NCBI RefSeq assembly: GCF_035539115.1
Contig: NZ_DATLJA010000036.1
Coordinates: forward strand, 25,301 to 89,300
Direction of reading: 5' to 3'
DNA length: 64,000 bases
Source: Desulfitobacterium_A sp035539115
GTDB lineage: Bacteria; Bacillota; Desulfitobacteriia; Desulfitobacteriales; Desulfitobacteriaceae
Below are positions 44,648 through 53,185 of this stretch, piece after piece. Below the pieces are notes generated by a model. That model was not told the DNA's origin, searched no databases, and saw only the letters and a list, made by a program, of their open reading frames with translations. Made by a program: the position numbers and the translations under genes. Positions within the stretch are counted from its first letter, which is position 1, and every line of letters begins with the position of its first letter.

Positions 44648-45308
44648 CTTGCCACCTTCTTTCGATATAACTAGAAAGTGCAGTCAAACTAAGAATGATC
44701 ACCAGATAGACGATGGCGATAGCCGTCCAGATCTGCAAGCCCGCAAAGTTAACAGAAATGATCATCTGTCCCCGCCGCGTCAGTTCAGCTACAGAAATAG
44801 CCGAAAGCAAGGAGGTATCCTTAATCGTTTGAATAAACTGGTTGACCAAAGGAGGAACCATCCTCTTTAAGGCTTGCGGGAGAATAATAAATCGCATCGT
44901 TTGAAAGTTGGTCATCCCAATACTCATTGCCGCTTCGGTCTGTCCACGATCAATCGATAAGATTCCTGCACGTATAATTTCCGTAATATAAGCTCCCTCA
45001 TTGAGGGCTAACGCAGTAATCCCCGCCATAATCATGTATTTGTTGCCAAACCAGACTTGGAGAGGGAACACGGAAGGTAAGGCAAAATAAATATAAAAGA
45101 TGAGAACAAGAAGAGGTAAGCCCCGAAAGATATGGACGTACCCCTGCCCAATTCCCCTAAGGATGGAAACTGACGACAATTTAAAAAGAGCAAAAACTAA
45201 GCCTAAGATTGTTGCAAAAAAGACGGCTGCGATCGAATAGAGAATCGTGAGCCTGGCCCCTTCGAGGAGTTGAGGCATAGCATCCAAAACAATTGGCCAA
45301 AAGTTCAT
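44634..45308 (-). CDS. Polar amino-acid ABC transporter permease
   Basis: 224 residues, about five membrane helices, HisM/GlnP family. The EAA motif is visible as ALNEGAYITEIIRAGILSIDRGQTEAAMSIGMT, where it contacts the ATPase. An N-terminal GARLTILYS and a central FRGLPLLVLIFYIYF are family-typical. It lies between the binding-protein gene (90 bp, with an attenuating hairpin) and the ATPase gene (overlapping). It would form a homodimer in the membrane. Confidence 0.95.
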   Translation of the reverse strand: MNFWPIVLDAMPQLLEGARLTILYSIAAVFFATILGLVFALFKLSSVSILRGIGQGYVHIFRGLPLLVLIFYIYFALPSVFPLQVWFGNKYMIMAGITALALNEGAYITEIIRAGILSIDRGQTEAAMSIGMTNFQTMRFIILPQALKRMVPPLVNQFIQTIKDTSLLSAISVAELTRRGQMIISVNFAGLQIWTAIAIVYLVIILSLTALSSYIERRWQVDQR

Positions 45309-45348
45309 CCTTTCACCTCTTCTCTAAATTAATTAGATAAAATGGAAA

Positions 45349-45371
45349 AAGCGCAGCCCCGGGCTGCGCTT
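45349..45371 (-). terminator. Attenuating hairpin between binding protein and permease genes
   Basis: 10-11-bp GC-rich stem AAGCGCAGCCC / GGGCTGCGCTT, followed on the minus strand by TTTTTCC. Such a partial terminator after the binding-protein cistron commonly raises binding-protein yield over the membrane components. Confidence 0.8.
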
Positions 45372-45398
45372 ATGCTTAAAGATCAACAAACCCTTAAC

Positions 45399-46220
45399 TT
45401 ACTTTTTAGTGACTTTTCCATAATCATCTTTAAAGTATTTTTGATAGATTTTATCATACTCTCCATTTTGGATAATCTTATCAAAACCATCATTGATTTT
45501 ATTTACGAGTTGAGCATCCTTCTTCGTTACCGCGATCCCATAATCTTCACCGGTTAAAAGATCACCGACAACTTTTACATTTTCATGTCCCGTATTGATA
45601 TAGTTCTGGTGAACAGGGTTATCAAAAATGACAGCGTCCGCGCCCGAATTTTGTAATTCACGATAGGCCTCATCAATGTTATTAAAACGTTTAACAGTTA
45701 CGCCTTGCTCATTGCTCATCATGAGATCGCCCGTGGTCCCTAATTTTACAGCCACAGTTTTTCCCTTCAGATCAGCAACTCCTGCAATCGTACTATCCTT
45801 TTTCACCAGTAACGAAATTCCAGATTTATAATACGGTTTGGAGAAATTAACTTGTTGAGCGCGTTCCGGTTTAATTGTAATCCCGGCAACCGCAACATCA
45901 ATCGTTCCCGTTTGAATAGCAGGAATTAACCCTTGAAAGTCCATAGTTTTAATATCTCCATCGATCTGGAGATTTGCTTCTTTGGCAATTGCCGTAATAA
46001 TATCGATATCGAAACCTGTGACCTTACCATTTTGCATCTGCTCAAAAGGCGGAAAAGTGACGTCCGCTCCAAGTTTAATAGTTTGAGCACTTGCTGTTCC
46101 TGCACTTGATCCTTCAGTGGCGGAAGATTTCGAAGGCTGATTTGCTGCACCACACCCTGTTAATAATAGACCTAGAACTAGTGTACTCGCGACCAAAGAA
46201 CTCCATTTACGCAAATTCAA
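45399..46220 (-). CDS. Amino-acid ABC transporter substrate-binding lipoprotein
   Basis: 273 residues with a lipoprotein signal (LLLTGCGAA; lipid-modified Cys near 23) followed by a Ser/Ala-rich linker. The SBP_bac_3 domain follows: TFPPFEQMQNGKVTGFDIDIITAIA, LIPAIQTGTIDVAVAGITI, KPYYKSGISLLV and the C-terminal NKINDGFDKIIQNGEYDKIYQKYF. It captures a polar amino acid outside the membrane and hands it to the permease. It is the first gene of the three-gene import operon. Confidence 0.95.
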   Translation of the reverse strand: MNLRKWSSLVASTLVLGLLLTGCGAANQPSKSSATEGSSAGTASAQTIKLGADVTFPPFEQMQNGKVTGFDIDIITAIAKEANLQIDGDIKTMDFQGLIPAIQTGTIDVAVAGITIKPERAQQVNFSKPYYKSGISLLVKKDSTIAGVADLKGKTVAVKLGTTGDLMMSNEQGVTVKRFNNIDEAYRELQNSGADAVIFDNPVHQNYINTGHENVKVVGDLLTGEDYGIAVTKKDAQLVNKINDGFDKIIQNGEYDKIYQKYFKDDYGKVTKK

Positions 46221-46297
46221 TACCTCCCCAATTTTAGTATTCCCTACTTTTCGTTAAAAATAAATTCTCTGTATCATCCTTAGCTTTTAACTATTCG

Positions 46298-46322
46298 ACA
46301 GGGATGAGCTAAATCCCTCTGT
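46298..46322 (-). terminator. Weak hairpin after the APC permease gene
   Basis: AGGGAT / ATCCCT core stem with flanking CAG/CTG pairs, 7-nt loop, about 30 bp past the permease stop; no good T tract. Confidence 0.4.
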
Positions 46323-46347
46323 TTGATATTGAGTATACAGTATTATA

Positions 46348-47703
46348 CTAACGAGACCCTTTCAAACGGAATCCCAGATAGAGCAAGAGAATCCACAATG
46401 GTCCAACTGCGAGGGCGAAACGCATATCCGGAATAAACGACATCAAAACTAAGAGTACACCCATAAAAATGAGCGCAACCGTCGAAAGTAATTTATTCGC
46501 TGGCATTTTAAAAGTAAGTTGTTCCACTTGGTCAGGACTTAAAGACTTCCGGAACTTCAACTGGGTCACCAGAATACTGGTCCAGGTAATCACCATGGCG
46601 AAGGTCGTAATCGCCGATAAAATAGTGAAAGCTCGACTCGGTAATAAATAATTAAGGACGACGACGATAAGGATAATTGAGGAAGAGACAAGAATTCCGT
46701 TTCTTGGCACTCCCGCAGGACTTAAGCGAGCAAACATTTTAGGAGCGTTATCTTGCAAAGCAAGATTATAGAGCATTCGGCCTGTACTGAAAAGACCACT
46801 ATTAAAAGACGATAGGGCCGCGGTAATAACAACAGCATTGATAATCGAAGCTGCTGCTGGAATCCCGATCCGGTCAAAAATTAAGACGAAAGGGCTTCCT
46901 TGAGTTCCGATTTCATTCCAAGGGTAAATCGCCATCATGACACCAATTGCCCCAACATAAAAAATTAGGACCCGCCAAAAAACAGTGTTAATAGCTTTAG
47001 GTATTGTGCTTTGAGGGTTCTCTGCTTCACCTGCGGTAATTCCAATGAGTTCAACGCCTCCGAAGGAGAACATAACCATGACTAAAGACAAGACCAATCC
47101 TGATATTCCGTTGGGCATAAACCCGCCATTGCGCCAAAGATTACTTAAGCCCTGAGGATGTGCCTGACCTACCCCAAGAATAATGAGAATCCCAGCCGCA
47201 ATCATCCCCAAAATTGCCACTACTTTAATCGTGGCGAACCAGAATTCAAACTCTCCAAAAGCTTTTACGTTGACCAAATTGACGGCTACCATCAAAACCA
47301 ATGCGACCAACGCGGAAGCCCAATGAGGAATTCCCGGGTACCAATAATTTACATAAACGCCCAGAGCTGTTAGTTCAGCCATCCCGACTGCAATCCATAA
47401 AAACCAATAGGTCCAGCCAGTCAAAAAACCGGAAAAGGGGCCGACATAACGATAAGCATATGCACTAAACGAACCAGATAAAGGTTCCGCGGTTGCCATT
47501 TCCCCGAGAGCGCGCATAATAATGAAAATAATGAATCCCCCGAATGTATATGATAGGGTAATCGCTGGCCCTGCCATTTGAATCGTTGTTGCTGAGCCAT
47601 AAAATAAGCCTACTCCAATCGCTCCCCCTAAGGCGATCATTTGAATATGTCGTTCACTGAGACTGCGTTGCAATCCTTCCTGATTCTGATTACTGCTACT
47701 CAT
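46348..47703 (-). CDS. APC-superfamily amino acid permease (AAT/GABA type)
   Basis: 451 residues, about 12 membrane helices. The N-terminal RSLSERHIQMIALGGAIGVG leads into helix 1 with the GxG substrate-binding break. MRALGEMATAEPLSGSFSAYAYRYVGPF and FGGVELIGITAGEAENPQ are hallmarks of the AAT family (proline, lysine, GABA, aromatic permeases). It is a proton-coupled importer; substrate undetermined. ATG 47703 has AAGGAG 12 nt upstream, a poor spacing. It runs in the same direction as the ABC amino-acid transporter downstream, which fits amino-acid scavenging. Confidence 0.94.
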   Translation of the reverse strand: MSSSNQNQEGLQRSLSERHIQMIALGGAIGVGLFYGSATTIQMAGPAITLSYTFGGFIIFIIMRALGEMATAEPLSGSFSAYAYRYVGPFSGFLTGWTYWFLWIAVGMAELTALGVYVNYWYPGIPHWASALVALVLMVAVNLVNVKAFGEFEFWFATIKVVAILGMIAAGILIILGVGQAHPQGLSNLWRNGGFMPNGISGLVLSLVMVMFSFGGVELIGITAGEAENPQSTIPKAINTVFWRVLIFYVGAIGVMMAIYPWNEIGTQGSPFVLIFDRIGIPAAASIINAVVITAALSSFNSGLFSTGRMLYNLALQDNAPKMFARLSPAGVPRNGILVSSSIILIVVVLNYLLPSRAFTILSAITTFAMVITWTSILVTQLKFRKSLSPDQVEQLTFKMPANKLLSTVALIFMGVLLVLMSFIPDMRFALAVGPLWILLLYLGFRLKGSR

Positions 47704-47805
47704 CCTACTTGCTTTACTCCTTCTATTAGCCTCATTAAGATTTACTTACTTACCTGAAATTGCGGTATTAGTGTTTGGCAATTGCCGGATTTCCATTCTC
47801 TCTGA

Positions 47806-50175
47806 TTAATCCTTTTCAAAAACGAACTTAAGCTTCGCCGAACCTTCTTTTACCCATACTAAATAAGCTGAGAAAGGTTTTCCAGACTTTGAGCGAAATC
47901 CTTTGATTAAGTCAGTCGAACCTTTTTTGAGGAGCTTTTTTACTTGGGCCGGAGATAGAACCTTACCACAGATTGGTTCTTTCCAAACAACAAAGGTACA
48001 CCCTTGCCGCCAATTTAAACAACCATACCCCTTTTTCCCCTCGATAATATCCCCACCGCAGAACGGGCAAAGCCCCAAGACCTCGGGTTGGGTATTGGTA
48101 TTCTTTGTATGCTCCTTTGTTGCTGTAAGTGTGGAGGTTCTGTTCCGAGTTGAAGTAGCTTTCGTACCCCCGCCTATTGCCTTCACAGGAGCGTGCGCAA
48201 GAGGACGTTTACCAAAGGCTTTTTCAAACGCTCTTAACTCATCAAGAATCTCAAGGATCGCCTTCTCAACTTGGGCCATGTACTTCGTCAGTTCCATTTT
48301 TCCTTGCTCTACCTGCGCGAGTTCAAACTCCATCTGTCCGGTCATTTCTGCACTCACTAAGAGTTGAGCTTTCGGTAATTCCACTTTAATTAAACGGATG
48401 AGCTCTTTCCCCTTCTCCGTAGGGTGTAACGCCCGCTGTTCCTGAAGCAAGTATCCTCGGTTCAGCAGATTTTCAAGAATGGCTGGGCGAGTTGCCACCG
48501 TCCCCAGACCTTTCCCTTTGAGTTGTTGCTGCAGGAGTTCGTCCTCCACCCTTTTCCCGGCATTTTCCATGGCTTTTAGCAAATCACCCTGGGTATAGCG
48601 TTTCGGAGGTTTGGTCTCTTTCTCTTTAACCATAGCGTTCAAGGCGGTTACCGTTTCGCCAGAACTCAGGACAGGTAAAGCGACAAATTCTGAATTCCCG
48701 TCCTCTCCATCGTCTCCGTTTTCGTCTTTTTTCGATTTACTCTTCTGTCGTTTGGGCTGACCTTCTTCCTCTGGTTTGTCTCCGAAGAGTTTTTTCCAGC
48801 CCAGATCAATCAGTACCTTACCTCGTGTCCGGAAGTATTCCTCCTCGACTTGTGTGAGAACAACTGTCGTTTCATAGCGAGCGGGTGGAAACCAAACGCT
48901 CAAAAAGCGGCGAACGATCATATCCCAAAGCTTTCTCTCATCGAGGGAAAGTTTTTCCGGCGAAATTTTCTCGGTAGTCGGGATAATAGCATGGTGGGCT
49001 GTGATTTGATTGATGACACGCTTACCCTTCGGTAAGTCTTTGCTGAGGGCTTCCTCGACCCATGCGGTATATGGTTCTATTTGCAAAGCTCGCAAATGCG
49101 CAGGCAATTTGGGCAGAATGTCTGGAGGTAAAAAGTTACAGTCCGTACGGGGGTAAGTCGTTGCTTTTTTTTCATAAAGTGATTGGGCGATCTTCAGAAC
49201 CTGGTCAGCACTCATCCCGAACCGTTTCGAAGCGGCAACTGTGAGAGAAGTTAGATCAAAAAGCAGTGGATGGGGTTCTTGAACCTCCTTCGCCTCAAGG
49301 GCATGCACGTTTCCAGGTTTTCCTTTGACCTTCGCTACGATTTCTTTAGCCTTTACAAGATTTAATCCATGCTCTGAACCGTTGGAATTATGTTGGCTCA
49401 GCTCGGATTTTCCCTCTCCAGCCTTGGGATCTTCCACCCATTTCCCAGTATAGCTACCTGCGCTCGCCTTAAACTCAGCTTCAACTTCACAGTAATGCAC
49501 AGGATTAAACTGCTCAATCTCCCATTCTCGTTCAACGACTAAGGCCAGGGTCGGGGTCTGGACCCGGCCAATGGAAATGACATTAGGCTTTTTGCGAACA
49601 GGGTCAAAACTCCCGAACAGAGCCGAAAACCCTTCCGTAAGGTTCATCCCAAAATCCCAATCTCCATAACTTCGCCCATAGCCTGCTTGAGCTAATCCTT
49701 CCACATCGGCTTCTGTCCGAAGCTTGCTCATCCCCTCGCGAATCGCTTCAGCGGTTAAGGAAGAAATCCAAAGCCGTTTTAGAGGCTTAGTACATTGCAC
49801 AATATCCCAAACTTCCTGAAAAAGAAGCTGCCCTTCGCGGTCGGCGTCTGTCCCACAGATCACTTTGTCAATCTCCGGGGAATTCAGAAGCTGAGTAAGG
49901 ACCGTATACTGGCTGCGTGTTGACGCTTTGATTTGATGTTTAAAACTCTTAAGTGAAGGTAAAACGGGGAGACGATGTAAGCCCCATTTCTTCCCCACTT
50001 GATCTAAATTCATGTACTCCTCAGGTCGATTCAGTTCTAATAGATGCCCGATACACCAGGTAATAATATAGCCTTCATTTTGAAAATATCCTTCTCCTCT
50101 GCCATTTACTCCAAGAGTCTTCGCATATTCTCTGGCTTGAGAAGGCTTCTCCGCGACAATTAAAATCTTACCCAT
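47806..50175 (-). CDS. topB: DNA topoisomerase III
   Basis: Type IA topoisomerase, 789 residues. The TOPRIM domain begins KILIVAEKPSQAREYAKTLG and contains CGTDADREGQLLF. The catalytic Tyr lies in KATTYPRTDCNFL, and YTQGDLLKAMENAGK and GLGTVATRPAILENLL are also family-typical. A C-terminal zinc-finger-like CPFCGGD...GCLNWRQGC is followed by a basic tail. A Lys/Asp/Gly-rich insertion (KRQKSKSKKDENGDDGEDG) sits in the middle. The enzyme decatenates DNA and relaxes negative supercoils via single-strand passage. ATG 50175 is chosen: AGGTG lies 6 nt upstream and overlaps the GTG at 50184. Confidence 0.95.
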   Translation of the reverse strand: MGKILIVAEKPSQAREYAKTLGVNGRGEGYFQNEGYIITWCIGHLLELNRPEEYMNLDQVGKKWGLHRLPVLPSLKSFKHQIKASTRSQYTVLTQLLNSPEIDKVICGTDADREGQLLFQEVWDIVQCTKPLKRLWISSLTAEAIREGMSKLRTEADVEGLAQAGYGRSYGDWDFGMNLTEGFSALFGSFDPVRKKPNVISIGRVQTPTLALVVEREWEIEQFNPVHYCEVEAEFKASAGSYTGKWVEDPKAGEGKSELSQHNSNGSEHGLNLVKAKEIVAKVKGKPGNVHALEAKEVQEPHPLLFDLTSLTVAASKRFGMSADQVLKIAQSLYEKKATTYPRTDCNFLPPDILPKLPAHLRALQIEPYTAWVEEALSKDLPKGKRVINQITAHHAIIPTTEKISPEKLSLDERKLWDMIVRRFLSVWFPPARYETTVVLTQVEEEYFRTRGKVLIDLGWKKLFGDKPEEEGQPKRQKSKSKKDENGDDGEDGNSEFVALPVLSSGETVTALNAMVKEKETKPPKRYTQGDLLKAMENAGKRVEDELLQQQLKGKGLGTVATRPAILENLLNRGYLLQEQRALHPTEKGKELIRLIKVELPKAQLLVSAEMTGQMEFELAQVEQGKMELTKYMAQVEKAILEILDELRAFEKAFGKRPLAHAPVKAIGGGTKATSTRNRTSTLTATKEHTKNTNTQPEVLGLCPFCGGDIIEGKKGYGCLNWRQGCTFVVWKEPICGKVLSPAQVKKLLKKGSTDLIKGFRSKSGKPFSAYLVWVKEGSAKLKFVFEKD

Positions 50176-50299
50176 GGTTGTCACCTATTCAATCTCATTA
50201 TTTTCGTACTAAACTTTCAAGACATAAATTAGAAGGAAACGGAGAAAATATCAATGTAAACCGCACGTAAAAAATCTAATATTAATGGAGGAAAAAGAT

Positions 50300-50482
50300 A
50301 TGCCTGGAAGAATTGATAAACTTGATTCTCCTATTCAAGGGATTAAATGCGTCGTGAATACCTGCCATTACTGGGGACAAGATCATTGCTTCGCGCAGCA
50401 AATCGAAGTTCAAGCGCCCAATGCTACAACGACTGAAATGACAGATTGTGCGACCTTCACCCCGAACGGAAGTCTTTCCTAA
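50300..50482 (+). CDS. DUF1540 domain small Cys-rich protein
   Basis: 60 residues with CVVNTCHYWGQDHCFAQQIEV and a later Cys (DCATF), the DUF1540 pattern of four to five Cys that probably binds zinc. DUF1540 proteins are common in spore-forming clostridia; their role is unknown. GGAGG 8 nt upstream fixes the ATG at 50300. Monocistronic with a hairpin after it. Confidence 0.85.
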   Translation: MPGRIDKLDSPIQGIKCVVNTCHYWGQDHCFAQQIEVQAPNATTTEMTDCATFTPNGSLS

Positions 50483-50498
50483 ATTTACAAGACAAAAC

Positions 50499-50529
50499 GA
50501 ATGGCTAGCCAATAACCGGCTAGCCATTC
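50499..50529. terminator. Hairpin between DUF1540 and coiled-coil genes
   Basis: 12-bp perfect stem GAATGGCTAGCC / GGCTAGCCATTC with a 7-nt loop between convergent small genes; GTTTTGTC follows on the minus strand. Confidence 0.75.
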
Positions 50530-50596
50530 TCTATGTTCTTGGCTATACTTTATTTCGACTTAAGGTATTTAAAATCCTCTTTCTGCGCGCTGGCTA

Positions 50597-50818
50597 TTAA
50601 TATTCATTGTGCCAAAAGGCTGCTCCTAGCCATTCTTCATCAAGTTCTTCCTCATCCGAGTCGAAGTTTGAATCTGCACCTTGCAAATAAAGCGTGTTAT
50701 TACCCTCTAACTGACTAACTCGAATTTTTAATTGCTCTACTTCCCACCTCAATCGCCGATTTTCTTCTTCTAAACGATAAAATGCCTTCCTTAAATCGAG
50801 TCCATTTACGCCATCCAA
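50597..50818 (-). CDS. Small coiled-coil hypothetical protein
   Basis: 73 residues. Residues 9-40 form a clear heptad coiled coil (LRKAFYRLEEENRRLRWEVE then QLKIRVSQLEG); the C-terminal third is very acidic (DSDEEELDEEW). TTG 50818 follows GGGAGG at 9 nt. Not recognised as a named family. The fold suggests a small dimeric adaptor, perhaps in division or sporulation, which is inference only. Confidence 0.65.
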   Translation of the reverse strand: MDGVNGLDLRKAFYRLEEENRRLRWEVEQLKIRVSQLEGNNTLYLQGADSNFDSDEEELDEEWLGAAFWHNEY

Positions 50819-51010
50819 ATTAGGACACCTCCCGCGTTGATTGCTAATTTTTCATCTCTTTGGCAATCATTCTAATTGTGAAATTCACCTTCGTCAAGGG
50901 ATGTCGGTTCAAAGAACAATTAAACTTCCTGAATGGTAGCTACAACTTGCCTTTTTCCCCAAAGGCCTATACTATTAATAGGGACTTTTAAATAAAGTAG
51001 GTGTTTCCTT

Positions 51011-52204
51011 TTGTCGAAACTGAAGTTAATAGCCACTTCTGCCTTTGGCCTTGAATCCATCGTTGCTCGCGAGTTATCAAATCTTGGGTATACCGAAACA
51101 AAGGTAGAAAACGGGAAAGTGAATTTTACGGCCGATGAATCAGGAATCTGCCGCACGAATCTGTGGTTGCGTTCCTCAGAGCGAGTGCTCTTAAAAATGG
51201 GAGAATTCAATGCCACTACCTTTGAAGAGCTCTTCCAACAAACTAAGGATCTTCCTTGGGAGCAATGGCTTCCTATCGATGCTGAATTTCCTGTAGAAGG
51301 GAAATCAATTAAGTCGAAGCTTTTTAGTGTCTCAGACTGCCAAGCGATTGTTAAAAAGGCCATTGTTGAACGCTTAAAAGAGGTCTATGGAATCAGTTGG
51401 TTTCAAGAGACAGGTGCCCGCTATAAAGTTGAAGTCGCACTTCTTAAGGACGTCGCGACACTTACGATCGACACGTCAGGACCTGGACTTCATAAGCGAG
51501 GATACCGCAAGTTAGCCGGGATAGCCCCCTTAAAGGAAACCTTAGCAGCAGCGATGATTCAACTCAGCTATTGGAAAGCCGACCGGGCCTTGATCGACCC
51601 CTTCTGCGGAACGGGGACGATTCCTATTGAAGCCGCGATGATTGCTCAGAACCGGGCACCCGGCCTGAACCGGGAATTCATCTCCGAAAAATGGGGCAAT
51701 ATCGAGGAACAGCTGTGGCAACAAGCCCGCGAAGAAGCCCGCGAACTTTGGCATCCAGATCTGGATTTACACATCTATGGTTCCGATATCGATCCGCAAG
51801 CCTTACAGCTCGCGCGTGTTCATGCTGAAGAAGCTGGTTTGAAAGATAATGTTTTCTTTCAGAAATTACCTGTTGCTGAGGTCCGTTCGAGATTTCAATA
51901 TGGCCATTTGATCACGAATCCTCCCTATGGCGAACGTCTCGGCGAACTGGAGGAAGTAAAAACGCTCTACCAAGATTTAGGCCAAATCTTCAAAGCCCTG
52001 CCGACCTGGTCTCTTCATGTGATTACTTCGTTGAAGAAACCTGAGGATTTGATCAGAAGACCCTGGGATAAGAGCCGTAAACTCTATAATGGGCGTATTG
52101 AATGTCACTATTTTCAATTCTTCGGGCCGAAACCTCCTCGCAAACCGAGATTTGATACCCCTCAAACATCTGAAATACTATTAGAGGAAAACGCAGATCA
52201 ATAA
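51011..52204 (+). CDS. THUMP-domain rRNA N2-guanine methyltransferase (RlmL/YpsC-like)
   Basis: 397 residues. The N-terminal ferredoxin-like and THUMP region (ATSAFGLESIVARELSNLGY..., VSDCQAIVKKAIVERLKEVYG) is followed by a Rossmann methyltransferase with LIDPFCGTGTIPIEAAMIA, GSDIDPQALQLARVHAEEAG and the catalytic ITNPPYGERLG (NPPY binds the target amino group). It matches the first half of E. coli RlmL, i.e. the m2G2445-type 23S rRNA enzyme, the stand-alone form usual in Firmicutes. TTG 51011 has AGGTG 7 nt upstream and no better start nearby. Confidence 0.92.
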   Translation: MSKLKLIATSAFGLESIVARELSNLGYTETKVENGKVNFTADESGICRTNLWLRSSERVLLKMGEFNATTFEELFQQTKDLPWEQWLPIDAEFPVEGKSIKSKLFSVSDCQAIVKKAIVERLKEVYGISWFQETGARYKVEVALLKDVATLTIDTSGPGLHKRGYRKLAGIAPLKETLAAAMIQLSYWKADRALIDPFCGTGTIPIEAAMIAQNRAPGLNREFISEKWGNIEEQLWQQAREEARELWHPDLDLHIYGSDIDPQALQLARVHAEEAGLKDNVFFQKLPVAEVRSRFQYGHLITNPPYGERLGELEEVKTLYQDLGQIFKALPTWSLHVITSLKKPEDLIRRPWDKSRKLYNGRIECHYFQFFGPKPPRKPRFDTPQTSEILLEENADQ

Positions 52205-52220
52205 ATTTCAATCGTGAATT

Positions 52221-52267
52221 AAAGCTCTAGATAATTGACCGGCACTACGGTGAATTTCTAGAGCTTT
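52221..52267 (+). terminator. Terminator of the THUMP methyltransferase gene
   Basis: 11-bp stem AAAGCTCTAGA / TCTAGAGCTTT extended by inner ATT-ACCG / CGGT-AATT pairs around a 6-nt loop, followed by CTTTG. Confidence 0.8.
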
Positions 52268-52382
52268 CTTTGTCCTACGATGAAAATATCTATGTTTCAT
52301 AGTTTTCTTTAGCTCCACAACATTTTCTTGGGGATTTGCGGGTAATCTATATCTTGAATCTGAAACAAAAGGGGTCCTACTT

Positions 52383-53069
52383 ATGTATGATCAGACTGTC
52401 AACTCTCACAATTCCTGTGAAGCGCTATCTGAAAAAAAAGACCTACAGGCGTACATCACGCAAACATCATTAAAGCACGGAGCATTGGTCGTTGGCTACA
52501 CGAAAGTCAGGAAGACTCAACCCGTCATTGTCCTGGCCTTTCCCTTCTCTAATGCTTGGATCTTAAACCATCCTTTTTATATTACGCGCCGATTTGGCGA
52601 AGAACTCTGGTACGAACATAAGGCCCATGGAGAACTCTCTACCCTTCTCCGTAAGGAGGGGTATCGCTGCAAAGTTAAGAGTTCCTTATCTGTTTTTGGG
52701 GATATCCGCCCCCTAGCCATTGCCGCCGGGATCGGACAATGGGGCAAGAATGGGCTTGTGGTTAATAAAACCTACGGCTCCAAGCTCTTGTTTTCTGCTT
52801 TATTTACGGACGCCCCCCTCGAGGCTACAGATCAAACAAGTCGACTTGACCTTTCCTCAGACTCCTGTGTCAATTGCGATCAATGTTTTCAGTCTTGTCC
52901 TGGAAAAGCCTTTGAAGATGGTGTTTTTAACCCTAGACGCTGTTTTCTAAAATCGATTCGTGGTTGTTCTGAATGTGTCCAATCCTGTTTCGGGGAATCT
53001 CATTCCGAGCTTTCCCTCATTGGATGTGAATATTCACTAGAAAATGATGAAACCACCTGTCGTCCATAA
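52383..53069 (+). CDS. QueG-like double [4Fe-4S] protein
   Basis: 228 residues. The N-terminal half has the fold pattern of epoxyqueuosine-reductase-like proteins (VIVLAFPF, RPLAIAAGIGQWGKNGLVVNKTYGS). The C-terminal half has CVNCDQCFQSC and CFLKSIRGCSECVQSC, two 4Fe-4S sets. True QueG is ~350-380 residues with a B12 site and a HEAT tail; this protein is shorter and lacks the tail, so it is a QueG-like relative, not a confident QueG. ATG 52383 follows GGGG at a loose spacing. The terminator hairpin begins inside its last codons. Confidence 0.8.
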   Translation: MYDQTVNSHNSCEALSEKKDLQAYITQTSLKHGALVVGYTKVRKTQPVIVLAFPFSNAWILNHPFYITRRFGEELWYEHKAHGELSTLLRKEGYRCKVKSSLSVFGDIRPLAIAAGIGQWGKNGLVVNKTYGSKLLFSALFTDAPLEATDQTSRLDLSSDSCVNCDQCFQSCPGKAFEDGVFNPRRCFLKSIRGCSECVQSCFGESHSELSLIGCEYSLENDETTCRP

Positions 53070-53080
53070 CAGGTGGTTTC
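53049..53080 (+). terminator. Terminator overlapping the QueG-like stop codon
   Basis: 12-bp perfect stem GAAACCACCTGT / ACAGGTGGTTTC with an 8-nt loop; the stop codon at 53067-53069 lies at the loop/3'-arm junction. Confidence 0.8.
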
Positions 53081-53087
53081 CATTTAC

Positions 53088-53109
53088 GAATCGCAATAAA
53101 TTGCGATTC
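53088..53109. terminator. Second hairpin between convergent genes
   Basis: 10-bp perfect stem GAATCGCAAT / ATTGCGATTC, 2-nt centre, between the QueG-like gene and the aspartate kinase stop; no T run. Confidence 0.5.
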
Positions 53110-53185
53110 CCCAATGTCAGCTCATTGAACATGATAGACTAGAATCAAAGAAATGTCAACCTCATCTTCACTTTTTACGTATTTC